A DNA stretch of 64,000 bases from Gardnerella swidsinskii (GTDB lineage: Bacteria; Actinomycetota; Actinomycetes; Actinomycetales; Bifidobacteriaceae), in the NCBI RefSeq assembly GCF_003397705.1, contig NZ_QJVB01000002.1:124001-188000 (forward strand), in the 5' to 3' direction. This document shows, one piece after another, positions 18,013 through 25,812 of this stretch (its first letter is position 1; every line of letters begins with the position of its first letter). The position numbers and the translations under genes are program-made. Below the pieces are notes generated by a model. That model was not told the origin of the DNA and searched no databases. It saw only the letters and a program-made list of their open reading frames with translations.

Positions 18013-19272
18013 TTAGTCTTCAACTTCATCTAATTCTTCTTCCATATGCTTTGATTGCATAGAAAGTAAGAATCCAGAAACTCCTGCAGCAATAATAGAA
18101 GCAACAAGAACGCCAAAACGTGCTTCAGCAGACAAATCTGCGTCAGAATACGCAAGAGAAGCAATAAGAAGAGAAACAGTGAAACCAATTCCACAGGCAC
18201 ATGCTGTAGGCATTAAGTCTACTACTCGAAGACCATCAGGAACTTTCAAGCCCAGAACACGCTTTGATATCCAAGCAGTTACCATAATTCCAACAGGTTT
18301 ACCAACAACAAGAGCAATAGTGATAGCAATCAAAATTGGCGAGAAGAACAACTCCCAAGTCAATGTTTCAAAATGCACTCCTGTAGCAAAAAGAGCGAAA
18401 ATTGGAAGAGCCAGCAGCGCAGAAACAGGCTGAATTTTTTCACGATAGCGTTCAGCACGAAGCGTTTGTTCACCATGAACTAAATGCGCCGGAGTTAGCA
18501 AACCCACCATTACTCCAGCTAAAGTTGGATGCACACCAGCTTCATACATCATAATCCATGCCATAATTCCTACTATTACAACCAACGGCCACGGAACACG
18601 CTTTAAACGCACTAAAGTAGTCCAAACCAAACCACAAGCAACTACTCCAGCAAACCAATACCATGCGTTAAGAGACGAGAAGAACACAGCAATAAGTGCT
18701 ATTCCAAGCAAATCGTCTACTGTAGCAAGAGTCATAAGAAATGCGCGCAAAGCATGTGGCAAAGTTTTTGCAAATAAAGCAAGAACAGCAAGAGAGAAAG
18801 CTATATCCGTTGCCGTAGGTATTGCCCACCCGTCACGAACCATATCAAGCGAAGGTAAAGCGCCAGAAGTAAGACGCATAATCTCCTGCCCGGCATGCAA
18901 TTCAGAAAATACAGTTACTGTAGCAACAAACAGTAAAGGAGGCACAATCATTCCACCAACAGCACAAATCATTGGCATTGCAGCTGCACGAGGATCAGAA
19001 AGCGAACCAGCAATAAGTTCGTGTTTTAAATCTAAACCAACTGACAGGAAGAAAATAGTAAGCACGCCGTCTTGCACCCAATGGCCAATTGACATATGTA
19101 TATTCGTCCACGGAATGCCTACATGAGTATGCGATATAGCTTCAAATATTGGCGCTGTTAAAGGAATGTTTGCAAGCAATAAGCCAGTAAGAGCAAAACC
19201 AAGCATAATTAATCCAGAAATTCGCTCATTATTTGCAATATTGCAAGCTATTCTCCAACTGCGTCGTATCAT
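18013..19272 (-). CDS. nhaA: Na+/H+ antiporter NhaA
   Basis: The 419-residue membrane protein has about twelve TM segments and matches NhaA along its length. Visible landmarks are FFLSVGLDLKHEL, the paired aspartates of the transport site in TATDIAFSLAVLALF (with VDDLLGIALIAVFF after it) and CACGIGFTVSLLIASLAY. It exports Na+ in exchange for H+. The C-terminus is acidic (EEELDEVED). Upstream, an AAGGAGGAAAT RBS lies slightly further than usual from the ATG. It borders the AT-rich island. Confidence 0.95.
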   Translation of the reverse strand: MIRRSWRIACNIANNERISGLIMLGFALTGLLLANIPLTAPIFEAISHTHVGIPWTNIHMSIGHWVQDGVLTIFFLSVGLDLKHELIAGSLSDPRAAAMPMICAVGGMIVPPLLFVATVTVFSELHAGQEIMRLTSGALPSLDMVRDGWAIPTATDIAFSLAVLALFAKTLPHALRAFLMTLATVDDLLGIALIAVFFSSLNAWYWFAGVVACGLVWTTLVRLKRVPWPLVVIVGIMAWIMMYEAGVHPTLAGVMVGLLTPAHLVHGEQTLRAERYREKIQPVSALLALPIFALFATGVHFETLTWELFFSPILIAITIALVVGKPVGIMVTAWISKRVLGLKVPDGLRVVDLMPTACACGIGFTVSLLIASLAYSDADLSAEARFGVLVASIIAAGVSGFLLSMQSKHMEEELDEVED

Positions 19273-19465
19273 ATTGTAAATATTTCCTCCTTAAATAGGT
19301 ATACATATTATGTAGAACATAAGAAGCACAATACCAAAATTTATTAATATTTTTAGTATATCTTAAAGGTATAAACTGAGATATTAACACACTCACTTTT
19401 TCTTTCATATTATGAGTTAATAAAACTACACACTAACGTAAAAATATTGTTGTATACAACAGAAA

Positions 19466-19972
19466 CTAATCAATTAAAAACACAATAACTATGTCAACTA
19501 AAAAGTATAATAATAATGGTATGTATGCAGTTATTTTTTTGCATTTAATCAAAGATTTATCTAATATCGATACAACAAAAACTGTTATAACAGGAACAAA
19601 AAGAATAATAAATAATAATGAGAATTTGAAAAAAGCATACAATGAAAGAAAAATCAATTTACTATACAACTCAATAATAAATATTGAAGAACAAGTTAAA
19701 AATACACAGTACTTATCAACTCTGTGCTCAATCGAGGAAAGTTTGTAAGTAAATGCAGTAAATTTTGTTATCAACCATATTGCTGGCAATGTTAATAAAA
19801 TATTTATAGAAAAAAGTAACAGTAAAAATAAAAGTTTATTATTAACTAATACTAAAATAGTATTAGCAGCATGCGTATAATTAAAACAAACTACGGATAC
19901 CAAGTAGATCAAATAAAAAAAGCTAAGAGTGAACAATTGTACTGGATTTTTCAACAAATGAAATCTCTCCAT
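19466..19972 (-). CDS. AT-rich hydrophobic membrane protein divergent from the bacteriocin gene
   Basis: This 168-residue protein is not recognised. It has four to five long hydrophobic segments (about residues 12-35, 42-72, 88-112, 113-137 and 147-167) and few charges apart from short Lys/Arg clusters. It is very AT-rich, like the cluster on the other side of the 158-bp divergent gap. A role in producer immunity or export is plausible from position only. The start could also be a later Met. Confidence 0.55.
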   Translation of the reverse strand: MERFHLLKNPVQLFTLSFFYLIYLVSVVCFNYTHAANTILVLVNNKLLFLLLLFSINILLTLPAIWLITKFTAFTYKLSSIEHRVDKYCVFLTCSSIFIIELYSKLIFLSLYAFFKFSLLFIILFVPVITVFVVSILDKSLIKCKKITAYIPLLLYFLVDIVIVFLID

Positions 19973-20072
19973 TGTTACTCCTCAAATTTTGCAATACCCC
20001 ACAAGTTTCAGTATATGCTGATTTTCTATCTTTATATTATTTTGTAATGATTCTATATACAATTAAACTCAT

Positions 20073-20100
20073 TTTAACAAAAAACACTTATGGTTATAAT
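20073..20100 (+). promoter_or_regulatory. Predicted sigma-70-type promoter of the bacteriocin gene
   Basis: A consensus -10 TATAAT at 20095-20100 is preceded by TTTAAC at 20073-20078 with a 16-bp spacer. Transcription would start near 20107, leaving a leader of about 25 nt that contains the very strong RBS. Confidence 0.55.
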
Positions 20101-20131
20101 ATGTGTTATAGGAGAGAAAGGAGGTGTAAAA

Positions 20132-20374
20132 ATGGAAGCTGGATACTTAGTTGGAAAATTTGTTGAAGGTAAGTTAAAAGAATTGGGAACCAATGGCGTG
20201 ATTGCTTGGCTGTCAGGATCTGTAGGGAAAATGGTTGCCAAAAAAATAGTTACTAAAGTGGCTCAAGCTGGTGTTACTGCTGCTGCAGGGTATATTGCTG
20301 GTCTACTTGGAGCAAGTGGAAGTATTGCAGGACCACTTGGTGCAATTGTTGGCGGCGTTGGAGGCTGGCTGTAA
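20132..20374 (+). CDS. Putative circular-type bacteriocin precursor
   Basis: The 80-residue product is cationic (7 Lys, 3 Glu, no Cys), with a Gly/Ala-rich hydrophobic C-terminal half ending GGVGGWL. I chose the ATG at 20132 because an ideal AAAGGAGGTG (20117-20126) lies 5 nt upstream; a longer 94-aa reading from 20090 would begin inside the promoter. It lacks a double-glycine leader. Size, charge, lack of cysteine and the following SpoIIM-like/ABC genes fit circular (AS-48/uberolysin-type) or leaderless bacteriocins. The peptide itself matches no named bacteriocin that I recognise. Confidence 0.7.
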   Translation: MEAGYLVGKFVEGKLKELGTNGVIAWLSGSVGKMVAKKIVTKVAQAGVTAAAGYIAGLLGASGSIAGPLGAIVGGVGGWL

Positions 20375-20378
20375 AGTT

Positions 20379-20435
20379 AAGAGTGGTCAAGCAGACATCA
20401 ACGCTTCAATCTTAGATGTTTACTTGACCACTCTT
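20379..20435 (+). terminator. Intercistronic hairpin after the bacteriocin gene
   Basis: The 13-bp perfect arms AAGAGTGGTCAAG and CTTGACCACTCTT start 5 nt after the stop codon, with an inner ACATC/GATGT pairing. Weak TACTATTG rather than a U-run follows, so partial termination or mRNA stabilisation is more likely than a full stop. Either would give more structural peptide than downstream proteins. Confidence 0.65.
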
Positions 20436-20460
20436 ACTATTGTATTAGAAAGGATAGAGC

Positions 20461-20985
20461 ATGCGCATAAAAGATATTCTACGAGTGCATATTCTCTGCG
20501 CTATTGCACTCATAATATTCGGATTTTTTATGCAAAAAATGCTAAACTCATATCTTTCATTAAATAGTTATTTTTTTAATAATAATCTTGTTAAAATTAC
20601 AGTAACGAATAACGAATTAGTCAAAATTTTTTGCAATAATATTTGTTTATTTTCACTTGTAGCAATAACACCAGTAGTAAATGCAATATTTTTTATTTTC
20701 CAATTTTTTGTAATGGGAAGTGTCATATACACAATTCAACATTTATCAATACAACAACAATTCATTTTACTATTTCGTCATTCTATTTTTGAAGTTCTTG
20801 CATTATTACTGTCTATTTATATAAGCTATCGCTTGCTAATTTTAGCTAATGACTACACGATTGACAAAATTACAACAAATGAAACAAAACGTGTTCTTAA
20901 ACATTTACTCTTAATATATTTTGTCATTGTTATTATTACATTTTTTGGAGCTTGCTTAGAATGGAGTGCAAATGTTGTGCTTTAA
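20461..20985 (+). CDS. SpoIIM/DUF95-like membrane protein of the bacteriocin cluster
   Basis: The 174-residue protein has about four TM segments (around residues 10-28, 60-90, 108-130 and 147-168). The central segment with FRHSIFEVLALLLSIYISYRLL resembles the SpoIIM/DUF95 motif, normally PHGxFExPAxxLS. A DUF95 protein next to the structural gene is a hallmark of circular bacteriocin clusters, where it is needed for maturation or secretion. Similarity is by eye. Its end overlaps the start of the ABC ATPase gene. Confidence 0.65.
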   Translation: MRIKDILRVHILCAIALIIFGFFMQKMLNSYLSLNSYFFNNNLVKITVTNNELVKIFCNNICLFSLVAITPVVNAIFFIFQFFVMGSVIYTIQHLSIQQQFILLFRHSIFEVLALLLSIYISYRLLILANDYTIDKITTNETKRVLKHLLLIYFVIVIITFFGACLEWSANVVL

Positions 20986-21565
20986 CCAAATGACTTTTAG
21001 CTTCAATGCAGAGCCATTACTAGAAAACATTACATTAAACATTCCAGAAAAACATGTTGGTATTGTTGGACGTAATGGCGTAGGAAAAACAACACTACTT
21101 CGTCTAATAGCAGGATATATAACACCTAATTCAGGAACTATATCAACAACTAAATCTGTTTATTATGCAGATAGCGATATGAGTAAATACCGAAATTTCT
21201 TATATACAGATTTACTCGACATATGCGCAACAATGCATTCTTTCACATTAGAACATGTTCATGAATATATTGAAAGTTTAGGATTACAACCTTTTACTAA
21301 TACTCCACTAGGCGAATGCTCAAAAGGCACACAAAAGAAAATACCTTTACTTCTAGCTTTGTGTTCAACATCTGAACTTTTACTCATAGATGAGCCATTC
21401 GAATCTGTGGATTCTTGGTCAAACGAAGGATTTATTCAGCAATTGTTACGCAGGAAAGGTAACTATATTATTGTCAGTCATGATTTTAATTGGCTTAAAC
21501 GTTGCGTTGAAACTACATATATGATTGAAAATCAAACATTGAGCAAAGAGCAAAATTATGAGTAA
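20966..21565 (+). CDS. ABC transporter ATP-binding protein (bacteriocin cluster)
   Basis: The 199-residue ATPase has Walker A GRNGVGKT at residues 35-42, a degenerate signature CSKGTQKKI in place of LSGGQ, Walker B LLLIDEP followed by the D-loop SVD, and the switch histidine in IIVSHD. It is short, as in bacteriocin immunity/export ABC systems. It starts at GTG 20966 (or ATG 20972) inside the previous gene and overlaps the permease by 8 bp, so the three are co-translated. Confidence 0.85.
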   Translation: MQMLCFNQMTFSFNAEPLLENITLNIPEKHVGIVGRNGVGKTTLLRLIAGYITPNSGTISTTKSVYYADSDMSKYRNFLYTDLLDICATMHSFTLEHVHEYIESLGLQPFTNTPLGECSKGTQKKIPLLLALCSTSELLLIDEPFESVDSWSNEGFIQQLLRRKGNYIIVSHDFNWLKRCVETTYMIENQTLSKEQNYE

Positions 21566-22850
21566 TATTTACACTGTCTTTGCATCTACCTGTATACGTC
21601 GTTTCAATCACAATATACTGAGAGAACTTGTTACAGGTATATTCGTATCAATTATACTTACAATATTTGCTTGGTTTTATCCAGAATGGCTTATATTTTT
21701 CCTCTGGTTTTATTGTTATCTTATACAAGTAATTTCCGTTCATACAAATACAGTTTTTCTAAATGAGCATGATTTAGATATTTTTCATATTCATTCTGGC
21801 TCTATTAGATTTCACATACTTTACATTATTCATTATGTACTTCGTGATATGTACTATGCGAATATAGTATGTTTATCTATACTGGCGATAAGCTTGTCTT
21901 TACTTGGAAAATTTTCATATTTTGTTTGCTTTCTAGTAAGCTATTTATTAAATCTGCTCATAATTCCTGCTCAAATATTTTTTTCATCTCGCCTTACCGC
22001 TAAAGCACGAACAATATGGCTTATAGGATTATTGTTGCCGATATTGTTATTAGTTGTTTTTCAAATAGCAGGTTCTTATACTTTATTTAGTAGCATTTAT
22101 ACTACAACTGCGATATTGCCATTTATAGCTTTGATTTATTGTTTAATACTTTACTATACTGGCCACAAAATAAAAGTAAGATTTGGCACACGTTGCAACG
22201 CGCGAAAATATTGGTCTTGGATACGCACATTCTCTGTAATGTTGTTTAGAGATGTGCTTTTGCAAAGACAAAGAATACTTTTGGCATCATTAAGTCAATT
22301 ATCTATTCTCATACTGCTTAGTATTGGTACTAATTTAGGAAATGCGGCTTTCCCCCTTATTATTTTCACAATCTGTCAAACGAATATTGTTATGACAAGA
22401 AACCAAGGAAAGTTATATCTCCTTACCGATGATCATCAATTTTCATATACGAGATTTCCTTTAGATTCTCATCATTTGCTTAGAGGAAAACTACTCATAC
22501 TAGCAATTAATATACCTATTGTATCAATAATTGCAATATGCTTTTTACTTGCTTTTGACAATTTTAATTTACATGATATAGTATTTTTAGAATTGCTATT
22601 GTTAACTAATTTTGTTATAGATACTACTTGTATAACAGAATCTGATTTATTAATACGTACACTTCGCGCGCTTGTTAAATATTTAACAAGCGCAGTAGTT
22701 ATATGCACGTGGTTTATGAAAGCACCAGATTGGGTTCCATTAATTTTTCTAACAATAACAATATTACTTTATTTACCTACAGTAAATTCTTGTTACCAAT
22801 TCGGTCGTTGCAAAATAAAGAAAGGAAATAGGCAACACTATGAGTTATAA
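21558..22850 (+). CDS. Multi-spanning ABC permease-like protein (bacteriocin cluster)
   Basis: This 430-residue protein has about ten to twelve hydrophobic segments spread over its length, short polar loops, and no recognisable enzyme motif. Coupling to the ATPase gene by an 8-bp overlap makes it the probable membrane half of an ABC exporter or self-immunity pump. Sequence is very AT-rich. A short inverted repeat, CGCGCTTGTTAAATATTTAACAAGCG, spans 22668-22693 within the coding region. Confidence 0.7.
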   Translation: MSNIYTVFASTCIRRFNHNILRELVTGIFVSIILTIFAWFYPEWLIFFLWFYCYLIQVISVHTNTVFLNEHDLDIFHIHSGSIRFHILYIIHYVLRDMYYANIVCLSILAISLSLLGKFSYFVCFLVSYLLNLLIIPAQIFFSSRLTAKARTIWLIGLLLPILLLVVFQIAGSYTLFSSIYTTTAILPFIALIYCLILYYTGHKIKVRFGTRCNARKYWSWIRTFSVMLFRDVLLQRQRILLASLSQLSILILLSIGTNLGNAAFPLIIFTICQTNIVMTRNQGKLYLLTDDHQFSYTRFPLDSHHLLRGKLLILAINIPIVSIIAICFLLAFDNFNLHDIVFLELLLLTNFVIDTTCITESDLLIRTLRALVKYLTSAVVICTWFMKAPDWVPLIFLTITILLYLPTVNSCYQFGRCKIKKGNRQHYEL

Positions 22851-23202
22851 AGAAGATGAACAATTACTAAGTGAATACATAATTAATACACTTGGACATA
22901 AAAATAACGATGTAATCGTTTATAGTTTGATTCGTACTAAAAAACGCTCTTGGATTATTCAATTGCTAGATCTTATTATTTTCACTGGTGCAGGAAGCGA
23001 TTTAGACGAAATTGGAGATAATCTTGCAAAACACTATTATCTCATTGCTTCTAACAATAATGGTCTTATTGTTGCTGTAATACAAGGAAAAATTAAACAG
23101 ATAGCCTCACTCTCACAGTGGAATTTTGAAGATATAAAATCTTGGAAAAAAACTATATTTGATGGTTACATATATCGTAAAACTTCACAAGTTAAGCTGT
23201 AA
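22840..23202 (+). CDS. Small cytosolic protein of the bacteriocin cluster
   Basis: The 120-residue protein is not recognised. It has no TM segment or signal peptide. The central strand-rich part (HYYLIASNNNGLIVAVIQGKI, residues about 66-87) with a C-terminal helix (WNFEDIKSWKK) looks like a PH-type small domain, but this is a weak impression. It overlaps the permease by 11 bp and so belongs to the operon. Confidence 0.6.
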   Translation: MSYKEDEQLLSEYIINTLGHKNNDVIVYSLIRTKKRSWIIQLLDLIIFTGAGSDLDEIGDNLAKHYYLIASNNNGLIVAVIQGKIKQIASLSQWNFEDIKSWKKTIFDGYIYRKTSQVKL

Positions 23203-23236
23203 ACTGAAAATGTGACGAAGCATCAGAAGGATAGCC

Positions 23237-23905
23237 ATGCTTGAATCGAAATTTTTTTCTATAGGTATCATAACAAATGACTTTTTTTCACTATATGGAT
23301 TGTGTTCCTATTTAAATAAAAATTTACGATTCTCAACAAAAATTTGGTGTGCGTCTTCTGAAAAAGATATTTTTAAAAAGTGCAATTCTTCACCACCAGA
23401 TGTTCTATTGGTAGAAATGTACATGTCAAGCATATCTAGCTTAAATCTAATATATAATCTTAGAAAAAATTATTCTAAGATTATTATCATTGCTATTACC
23501 TCATTGCCGGTAGAAGATTATGCATATTTGGCAGCGATTGCAGGAACGCAGTCTATTGTAAGTAAAAATGATCCAAAAAATCTATTAGACATACTTACAG
23601 ATATAAAGAATGAATTATTCGTGCCAAAAGATATAAATGGCATACATTTTGACAACAGTAAAATAGCATGCGATAGATTACAAGTCAGAATGAAAACTAC
23701 TTATTTGTCTCTTAGCAAACGCGAAAAAGAGGTAATTGAATTATTTGCTACAGGATTTACTGCTGATGAAATTTGCAAGCAACTTCACATTACCAAAGGA
23801 ACTGTTGAAACTTTTATAAATCGTGCTTGCAGAAAGCTACACGTAAAAAATCGCAATCAACTTATTGCTGAATTATTACATGAACAATATTGGTTTATAA
23901 AATAA
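23237..23905 (+). CDS. LuxR/NarL-type regulator with degenerate receiver domain
   Basis: The 222-residue protein has a response-regulator layout: an N-terminal receiver-like domain (about residues 6-125) and a C-terminal LuxR helix-turn-helix (about 155-215, LSKREKEVIELFATGFTADEI then TKGTVETFINRACRKL). The usual phospho-acceptor Asp is Glu (E60 in DVLLVEMYM), and the acidic pair is Asn-Asp at 14-15. No histidine kinase gene is nearby. It is probably a kinase-independent regulator of the bacteriocin operon, 34 bp after the previous gene. Confidence 0.8.
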   Translation: MLESKFFSIGIITNDFFSLYGLCSYLNKNLRFSTKIWCASSEKDIFKKCNSSPPDVLLVEMYMSSISSLNLIYNLRKNYSKIIIIAITSLPVEDYAYLAAIAGTQSIVSKNDPKNLLDILTDIKNELFVPKDINGIHFDNSKIACDRLQVRMKTTYLSLSKREKEVIELFATGFTADEICKQLHITKGTVETFINRACRKLHVKNRNQLIAELLHEQYWFIK

Positions 23906-23990
23906 TTCTTATCTTGTTGAAAAATGCGCTTAGCAGACAAAGGTGTGTACAGAATTACCTCCTAAGCCCCTTTTGACCTATAAGCCAAAA

Positions 23991-24034
23991 ATCGGCGTAC
24001 TCGGTAGTAATACCGAGTACGCCGATAATTTTTT
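23991..24034 (+). terminator. Terminator at the end of the bacteriocin operon
   Basis: A 16-bp perfect stem (ATCGGCGTACTCGGTA and its complement) with loop GTAA is followed by AATTTTTT. It is the strongest terminator in the window, about 85 bp after the regulator gene. Confidence 0.92.
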
Positions 24035-24082
24035 AGAAACTAAATCCCTAAGTGAATTCCCTTAAGCTTCACGTTTCATTTG

Positions 24083-24156
24083 TGCGCCAGACAGGATTCG
24101 AACCTGCAACCTTCTGATCCGTAGTCAGATGCTCTAATCCGTTGGGCTACTGGCGC
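24083..24156 (-). tRNA. tRNA-Arg (ACG)
   Basis: The reverse strand folds as a standard 74-nt cloverleaf: acceptor GCGCCAG/CTGGCGC with discriminator A, anticodon stem TCTGA/TCAGA around loop CTACGGA (anticodon ACG, wobble A read as inosine), and the TTCGAAT T-loop. CCA is not encoded. Its 3' end points toward the bacteriocin island. Confidence 0.95.
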
Positions 24157-24230
24157 ATGTTTCCAGCCTCAAGAACCATGTCCTTGTTTCCGGCAACTTA
24201 ACTAATATACAACTATCCGCACTAAAACAC

Positions 24231-24256
24231 AAACCCCGGCGTGTCGACCAGGGTTT
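24231..24256 (-). terminator. Probable terminator of the clpP operon
   Basis: The arms AAACCCCGG and CCAGGGTTT (one mismatch) enclose an 8-nt loop and lie about 55 bp after the clpP2 stop; on the reverse strand GTGTTTT follows. Confidence 0.65.
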
Positions 24257-24309
24257 GTTGTTAAGAAATACAAATATTGATAAATATCCGCTAAGTTGTA
24301 AAGATTGAA

Positions 24310-24984
24310 TTATGCTCTACGCTCAAGCACTTCGTCAACCATTCCATAAGCTTTGGCTTCTGAAGCAGTCAAAATAGTATCAACTTCAATATCTTTACGA
24401 ATACGCTCAATATCTTGACCAGTATGTTTTGCAAGAGTTGATTCTAACCAAGAACGCAAACGCAACATTTCCTTAGCCTGAAGCTCAATTTCAGTAGCTT
24501 TACCAAAATCTTGGCCCATTGCAGGCTGATGAATAAGCACACGCGCATTTGGTAAAATCATGCGCTTACCAGCAGCTCCAGCAGCAAGAATAATAGCAGC
24601 AGCAGAAGCAGCCTGACCCAAGCAAACAGTTTGAACATCTGGATTAATGTACTGCATGGTGTCATAAATTGCAGTCATAGCAGTCATCGAACCACCAGGT
24701 GAATTAATGTACATCATCACATCGCGATCAGAATCCATGCTCTCTAAAACAAGCAACTGAGCCATAATGTCATCAGCAGAAGTGTCATCTACTTGCACAC
24801 CCATGAAAATAATGCGATCTTCAAACAGCTTAGTGTAAGGATCCTGAGTTTTCATGCCGTATGGAGTTTGCTCGCCAAACTGAGGCAACACGTAACGATT
24901 AGTAATGCGCTGAGCAGAAGTAACACCGCCAAAACCAGCTAAACGCTCGGCACGCGCAACAAACTTTGCTTCTTCACTTGCCAT
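24310..24984 (-). CDS. clpP: ATP-dependent Clp protease proteolytic subunit (ClpP2)
   Basis: The 224-residue serine protease has catalytic Ser127 in GQAASAAAI, His152 in LIHQPAMG and Asp198 in RKDIEVD. It has a 40-residue N-terminal extension compared with E. coli ClpP. It starts 2 bp after the clpP1 stop. Actinobacteria commonly carry two clpP genes in tandem whose products form a mixed tetradecamer that works with ClpX or ClpC. Confidence 0.95.
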   Translation of the reverse strand: MASEEAKFVARAERLAGFGGVTSAQRITNRYVLPQFGEQTPYGMKTQDPYTKLFEDRIIFMGVQVDDTSADDIMAQLLVLESMDSDRDVMMYINSPGGSMTAMTAIYDTMQYINPDVQTVCLGQAASAAAIILAAGAAGKRMILPNARVLIHQPAMGQDFGKATEIELQAKEMLRLRSWLESTLAKHTGQDIERIRKDIEVDTILTASEAKAYGMVDEVLERRA

Positions 24985-24986
24985 AA

Positions 24987-25598
24987 TTACTCCTCACCGC
25001 GCATAGAAGCAGGAGTGGTCACAATCTTATCTACGAAACCATACTCCAAAGCTTGCTGAGCTGTAAACCAGTGATCGTATTCATTATCTCGGTAAATTTC
25101 CTCTACCGTATGACCAGTCTGCTTTGCAGTCAATTCAGAAAGCGTTTTTTTCATATCCATAATAAGCTCTGCATTAATTCGTACATCTGTAGCAGTACCA
25201 CCGACACCGCCAGAAGGTTGATGCATAAGCACACGCGCATGCGAGGTAATATAACGCTTACCAGGAGTGCCAGAACTAAGCAAGAACTGACCCATAGATG
25301 CAGCCATGCCAACAGCAATAGTCGCAACATCTGGCTCAATTAATTGCATAGTATCGTAAATTGCCATACCAGCAGTAATTGAACCTCCAGGCGAATTAAT
25401 ATACAGCCAAATATCCTTCTTAGGGTCTTCCGCAGCAAGCATTAACATTTGTGCGCAAATAACATTGGCATTCTCGTCTTTTACTTCAGATCCCAACCAA
25501 ATAATGCGATCTTTTAGCAATCGATTAAAAATAGAATCAGTTGATGTAGACGCTTCAGCCTGTTCCATCACAGGAGAAGCTGTAAAAAGCTCAGTCAC
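24987..25598 (-). CDS. clpP: ATP-dependent Clp protease proteolytic subunit (ClpP1)
   Basis: The 203-residue serine protease has the triad Ser101 (GMAASMG), His126 (LMHQPSG) and Asp171 (YRDNEYD). It is the first gene of a two-gene clpP1-clpP2 operon, downstream of a 214-bp gap shared with the divergent Asn-rich protein gene. The ATG at 25598 follows a CAAGGAGATA RBS. Confidence 0.95.
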   Translation of the reverse strand: MTELFTASPVMEQAEASTSTDSIFNRLLKDRIIWLGSEVKDENANVICAQMLMLAAEDPKKDIWLYINSPGGSITAGMAIYDTMQLIEPDVATIAVGMAASMGQFLLSSGTPGKRYITSHARVLMHQPSGGVGGTATDVRINAELIMDMKKTLSELTAKQTGHTVEEIYRDNEYDHWFTAQQALEYGFVDKIVTTPASMRGEE

Positions 25599-25812
25599 TA
25601 TATCTCCTTGTTACCACGTAATTATTTCTACACTACCTTGTGCGCATGACCACATAGAAAATATTGCGAATATGATTTGAATTGAATGTTTTACACCAAA
25701 TTTCTAGAATTTTATTCATATCAACAGATGTAATTTTTACTTATTATCCTACACTAGTATGCATTATTGAGTATATTTTTATCGGATTATCAATTCATTA
25801 TAAGGAGTAATT

